Of a stretch of 64,000 nucleotides of DNA, positions 61,719 through 64,000 are shown piece by piece. The DNA comes from Myxococcales bacterium (lineage in GTDB: Bacteria; Myxococcota; Myxococcia; Myxococcales; Myxococcaceae): assembly GCA_016191815.1 (NCBI GenBank), contig JACPVI010000015.1, positions 62,001-126,000 on the forward strand. The letters are read 5' to 3'. The position numbers were made by a program, and so were the translations under genes. Every line of letters starts with the position of its first letter. Positions within the stretch are counted from its first letter, which is position 1. The notes beneath the pieces are model-generated. The model was given only the letters and a program-made list of their open reading frames with translations, was not told the DNA's origin and did not search any database.

Positions 61719-63380
61719 ATGAACGAGCCGTTCGGCAACACCCTGGGCCTCAAGGCGAGCGAGCTGAAGGCGCTCCGCCACACCTACCGCCGGCGGATCT
61801 CGCCGCACGAGATCGTGAGCGCGGACCTCGCCCGGCACCTGAGCGAGCTGTCGCGGCAGATCCACCGCCAGGTGGGAGTGCTGCTCAACCGCAAGGGCGA
61901 GGTGGAACAAGTGATGGTGGGCAACGCCCACAAGCTCGAGCTGCCCGACATCGGCCGGGCCCGCGCCGGCCAGGTGCGCCTGAGGGGCCTGAGGCTGGTG
62001 CACACCCACCTCAAGTCCGAGCAGCTCACCAAGGACGACCTCACCGACCTGGCCTTGCTCCGGCTGGACATGGTGGCCGCGATCGGCGTGCACGACGACG
62101 GGCTCCCCGGGGTGCTCCACTTCGCCCATCTGGTGCCGGAGAACGGCGCGGGGACCTACTGGCGCACCGAGACGCTTCCTTCGGTGCACGAGCGCCAGCC
62201 CGACCTGCTCGAGACGATGTCCGCGCTGGAGGAGGAGCTGTCGCGGCGCGCCTCGGCGCGCAGGGTGGACGGGAGGGAGCGGGCCATCCTGGTGGCGGTG
62301 TGCCTCGACGGCCACCGCGGCCGAGCGGAGGCCTCGCTCACCGAGCTGGCCGAGCTGGCCCGCACCGCCGGGGTGGAGGTTTTGGACCAGATCCTCCAGA
62401 CCAGGCACCAGCCCGACCCCCGCTACCTCATCGGCCGCGGCAAGCTGGAGGAGCTGAATCTGCGCTCGATGCAGTTGATGGCCGACCTCATCGTCTTCGA
62501 CAAGGACCTGGCCCCCTCCCAGGCGCGGCACATCGGCGAGGAGACGAGCCTCAAGGTGCTCGACCGCACCCAGCTCATCCTGGACATCTTCGCCCAGCGC
62601 GCCCAGAGCGCCGACGGCAAGCTCCAGGTGGAGCTGGCGCAGCTTCGCTACCTTTTGCCCCGCCTGTCGCAGAGCGACGATTCGCTCTCGCGGCTGGCGG
62701 GGGGCATCGGCGGGCGCGGCCCCGGGGAGACCAAGCTGGAGATCGACCGCCGGAGAGTGCGCGACCGGATCGCCCACCTGGAATCGCGGATCGAGTCGCT
62801 TTCGCGGGAGCGGCAGGTGCGAAGGGCCCAGCGCTCCCGGAGAGAGCTGCCGGTCATCTCCATCGTCGGGTACACCAACGCGGGCAAGTCCACCCTGCTC
62901 AACGCGCTCACCGACTCCGAGGTCCTGGTGGAGGACAAGCTCTTCGCCACCTTGGATCCCACCAGCCGGCGGCTCCGCTTCCCCGAGGAGCGAGAGGTGA
63001 TCATCACCGACACGGTGGGCTTCATCCGCGACCTGCCGAAAGACCTGATCAACGCCTTCCGGGCGACCCTGGAGGAGCTGGCCGACGCCTCCCTGCTCTT
63101 GCATGTGGTGGACGCTTCGGATGCGCGGCACGAGGCGCAGGTCCAGGCGGTGGAGGCGATCCTCGCCTCGCTGGAGCTCTCCGAAAAGCCCAGGCTCCTG
63201 GTGTGGAACAAGGTCGATCTGTTGCCCGAGGATGGCGTGGCGGCGCTGCTCCGCTCCCGGGGAGGCGTCGCCATCAGCGCTGCGAGCAGGCAAGGGCTCG
63301 AGGAGCTGCTGAGGAAGGCGGGAAGGGCGCTCTTCTGCCAGGCGGGGGCGCCGGAGGGGGCCCTGGCGCTAGGGCAGTAG
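61719..63380 (+). CDS. hflX: GTPase HflX, long form
   Basis: About 553 residues from the ATG at 61719 (aagga upstream). An extra N-terminal domain (about 1-175) precedes the standard HflX unit: VEVLDQILQTRHQPDPRYLI, GRGKLEELNLRSM, GGIGGRGPGETKLEIDRRR. The G domain has G1 GYTNAGKST (about 384), G3 DTVGFIRDLP (about 430) and G4 NKVDLL. HflX splits stalled or stress-hibernating ribosomes. The frame is open far upstream, but that part is antisense to proB. Confidence 0.96.
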   Translation: MNEPFGNTLGLKASELKALRHTYRRRISPHEIVSADLARHLSELSRQIHRQVGVLLNRKGEVEQVMVGNAHKLELPDIGRARAGQVRLRGLRLVHTHLKSEQLTKDDLTDLALLRLDMVAAIGVHDDGLPGVLHFAHLVPENGAGTYWRTETLPSVHERQPDLLETMSALEEELSRRASARRVDGRERAILVAVCLDGHRGRAEASLTELAELARTAGVEVLDQILQTRHQPDPRYLIGRGKLEELNLRSMQLMADLIVFDKDLAPSQARHIGEETSLKVLDRTQLILDIFAQRAQSADGKLQVELAQLRYLLPRLSQSDDSLSRLAGGIGGRGPGETKLEIDRRRVRDRIAHLESRIESLSRERQVRRAQRSRRELPVISIVGYTNAGKSTLLNALTDSEVLVEDKLFATLDPTSRRLRFPEEREVIITDTVGFIRDLPKDLINAFRATLEELADASLLLHVVDASDARHEAQVQAVEAILASLELSEKPRLLVWNKVDLLPEDGVAALLRSRGGVAISAASRQGLEELLRKAGRALFCQAGAPEGALALGQ

Positions 63381-63424
63381 CGGTTCTTGCTGGCATGGGG
63401 GCACGCCTTTAACATCGAGCTGCC

Positions 63425-63865
63425 TTGAGCTGTGCTCTAGAGAGCGTCGCGGCGGCACTGGCGCAGATTCCCCTGCCCGGTAGCCAGCCCGGGTACGGCA
63501 AGCCCGAGGGCGACACCACCACCAGCTATGTCGACCTGATCGACAGCAACAGCCACATCATCTACCCGGTGGTGGCGATCGTGGCGCTGGCCTTGCTGGT
63601 GGCCGGCATCCTCTACGCCTGGAAGTCGCAGGACATGGATGGCCTGCAGAAGGCCGAGTTCAAGAAGGAGATCCTCCACGAGCTTCGCAAGCAGATGGGA
63701 GGCGCGAGCGCCGAGGCCTTGGGCCGTGCGGTGGGGCTCGAGCCCTTCAAGCTGGTGAAGCTCCTCGAGGAGCTGCAGCACGACGGGGTGTTGGTCTGCC
63801 ACACCAACACCCAGCGGCTCACGGTGTGGCAGATCAAGGGCGTCGGACCGGCCCACCACCGCTAG
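63425..63865 (+). CDS. Single-pass membrane protein with winged-helix-like end
   Basis: 146 residues, TTG start. A short external N-terminus leads to one membrane helix (IIYPVVAIVALALLVAGILY). The cytoplasmic part (from LQKAEFKKEILHELRKQMGG through LKLLEELQHDGVLVCH and LTVWQIKGV) has a small winged-helix/HTH-like pattern. Unknown function. A TAACAT sequence at about 63410 may be the promoter. Confidence 0.7.
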   Translation: MSCALESVAAALAQIPLPGSQPGYGKPEGDTTTSYVDLIDSNSHIIYPVVAIVALALLVAGILYAWKSQDMDGLQKAEFKKEILHELRKQMGGASAEALGRAVGLEPFKLVKLLEELQHDGVLVCHTNTQRLTVWQIKGVGPAHHR

Positions 63866-63869
63866 CGCG

Positions 63870-64000
63870 ATGCACCCCAAGCGAGTCGTGGCCGTCGGGG
63901 TGCTGTGGATCGCGACGGTGCACGCGGCGCTGCTCCTGCTCGAGGTGAGCCCGGCCCGCAACGGCGGCGCCTGGGACACCTTCTGGGATCCGGATTGCTA
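63870..64000 (+). CDS. Start of a GT-C-type membrane protein (3' end outside window)
   Basis: Only 43 codons are visible. An N-terminal membrane helix (VVAVGVLWIATVHAALLLLE) is followed by an external loop with DTFWDPDCY. The acidic pair in DPDCY resembles the metal motif of STT3/PMT-type transferases and the DFDCYYH of the STT3-like gene at 44979. Truncated by the window edge. Confidence 0.55.
   Translation, partial: MHPKRVVAVGVLWIATVHAALLLLEVSPARNGGAWDTFWDPDC

Noticed and set aside
60540-63293. 917-residue minus-strand frame across proB and hflX
   Set aside because: Shadow of hflX and an out-of-phase reading of proB.

Overview
The window looks like a chromosomal segment from a member of the Myxococcota (deltaproteobacterial, myxobacterium-like). 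GC content is very high and genes are densely packed. Typical markers are a large secreted protein ending in a MYXO-CTERM-type sorting tail, a Ser/Thr kinase with a PEGA-like tail, an FHA-domain sigma-54 activator, an AgmX/TonB-type C-terminal domain and many short-lipobox lipoproteins. I see no rRNA, tRNA, CRISPR array, phage module or transposase.

Layout. 1-1.9 kb: end of a gamma-glutamyltransferase, a small cupin-like protein and a TatD-like hydrolase, tightly coupled. 2-6.7 kb: the MYXO-CTERM DNRLRE-type surface protein and the kinase. 6.9-10.2 kb: an anti-sigma zinc finger/VIT/VWA/TonB-C protein followed one base later by an ECF sigma factor. 10.3-11 kb: a VapBC toxin-antitoxin pair. 11-15.8 kb: a YdcF-like protein, the FHA-sigma54 regulator, a structured intergenic region and two lipoproteins. 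15.8-24.9 kb: an accessory metabolic block with an alcohol-dehydrogenase-type oxidoreductase, MmgE/PrpD, a ComA-like phosphosulfolactate synthase, a YgeW-type carbamoyltransferase, a YgeY-type M20 hydrolase and, on the other strand, a YgfK-like iron-sulfur protein that appears to lack the flavin domain. 25-34 kb: an amidohydrolase, a Cys-rich repeat lipoprotein, a response regulator and kinase, a GNAT enzyme, surface proteins and a DUF362 protein.

34-38.7 kb holds a four-gene, translationally coupled operon: beta-propeller protein, two SCO/SenC copper proteins, and a cytochrome c fused to a LivJ-type binding protein. 38.8-41.3 kb has a decayed membrane-protein gene, an esterase and a frameshifted lipoprotein gene. 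41.4-43.9 kb is an ABC exporter. 44-48.4 kb has MazEF, a probable nucleotidyltransferase-system remnant, an STT3-like oligosaccharyltransferase, an ArfB-like rescue factor and an AbrB/RelE-type pair. 48.4-56.6 kb: a lipoprotein, aconitase, cardiolipin synthase-like PLD, FHA protein and two adjacent WYL regulators. 57-60.4 kb: a lipoprotein, a FecR protein and an Ig/beta-barrel protein. 60.5-64 kb: ProB, HflX, a small membrane protein and the start of another GT-C-type membrane protein.

The parts most worth following are the PrpD-ComA-YgeW-YgeY-YgfK block, the propeller-SCO-SCO-cytochrome/LivJ operon, the fused anti-sigma/VIT/VWA/TonB protein, and a dispersed repeat that supplies the stop codon and C-terminal tail of two unrelated enzymes. 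All family assignments come from reading motifs in the translations; no database search was run.
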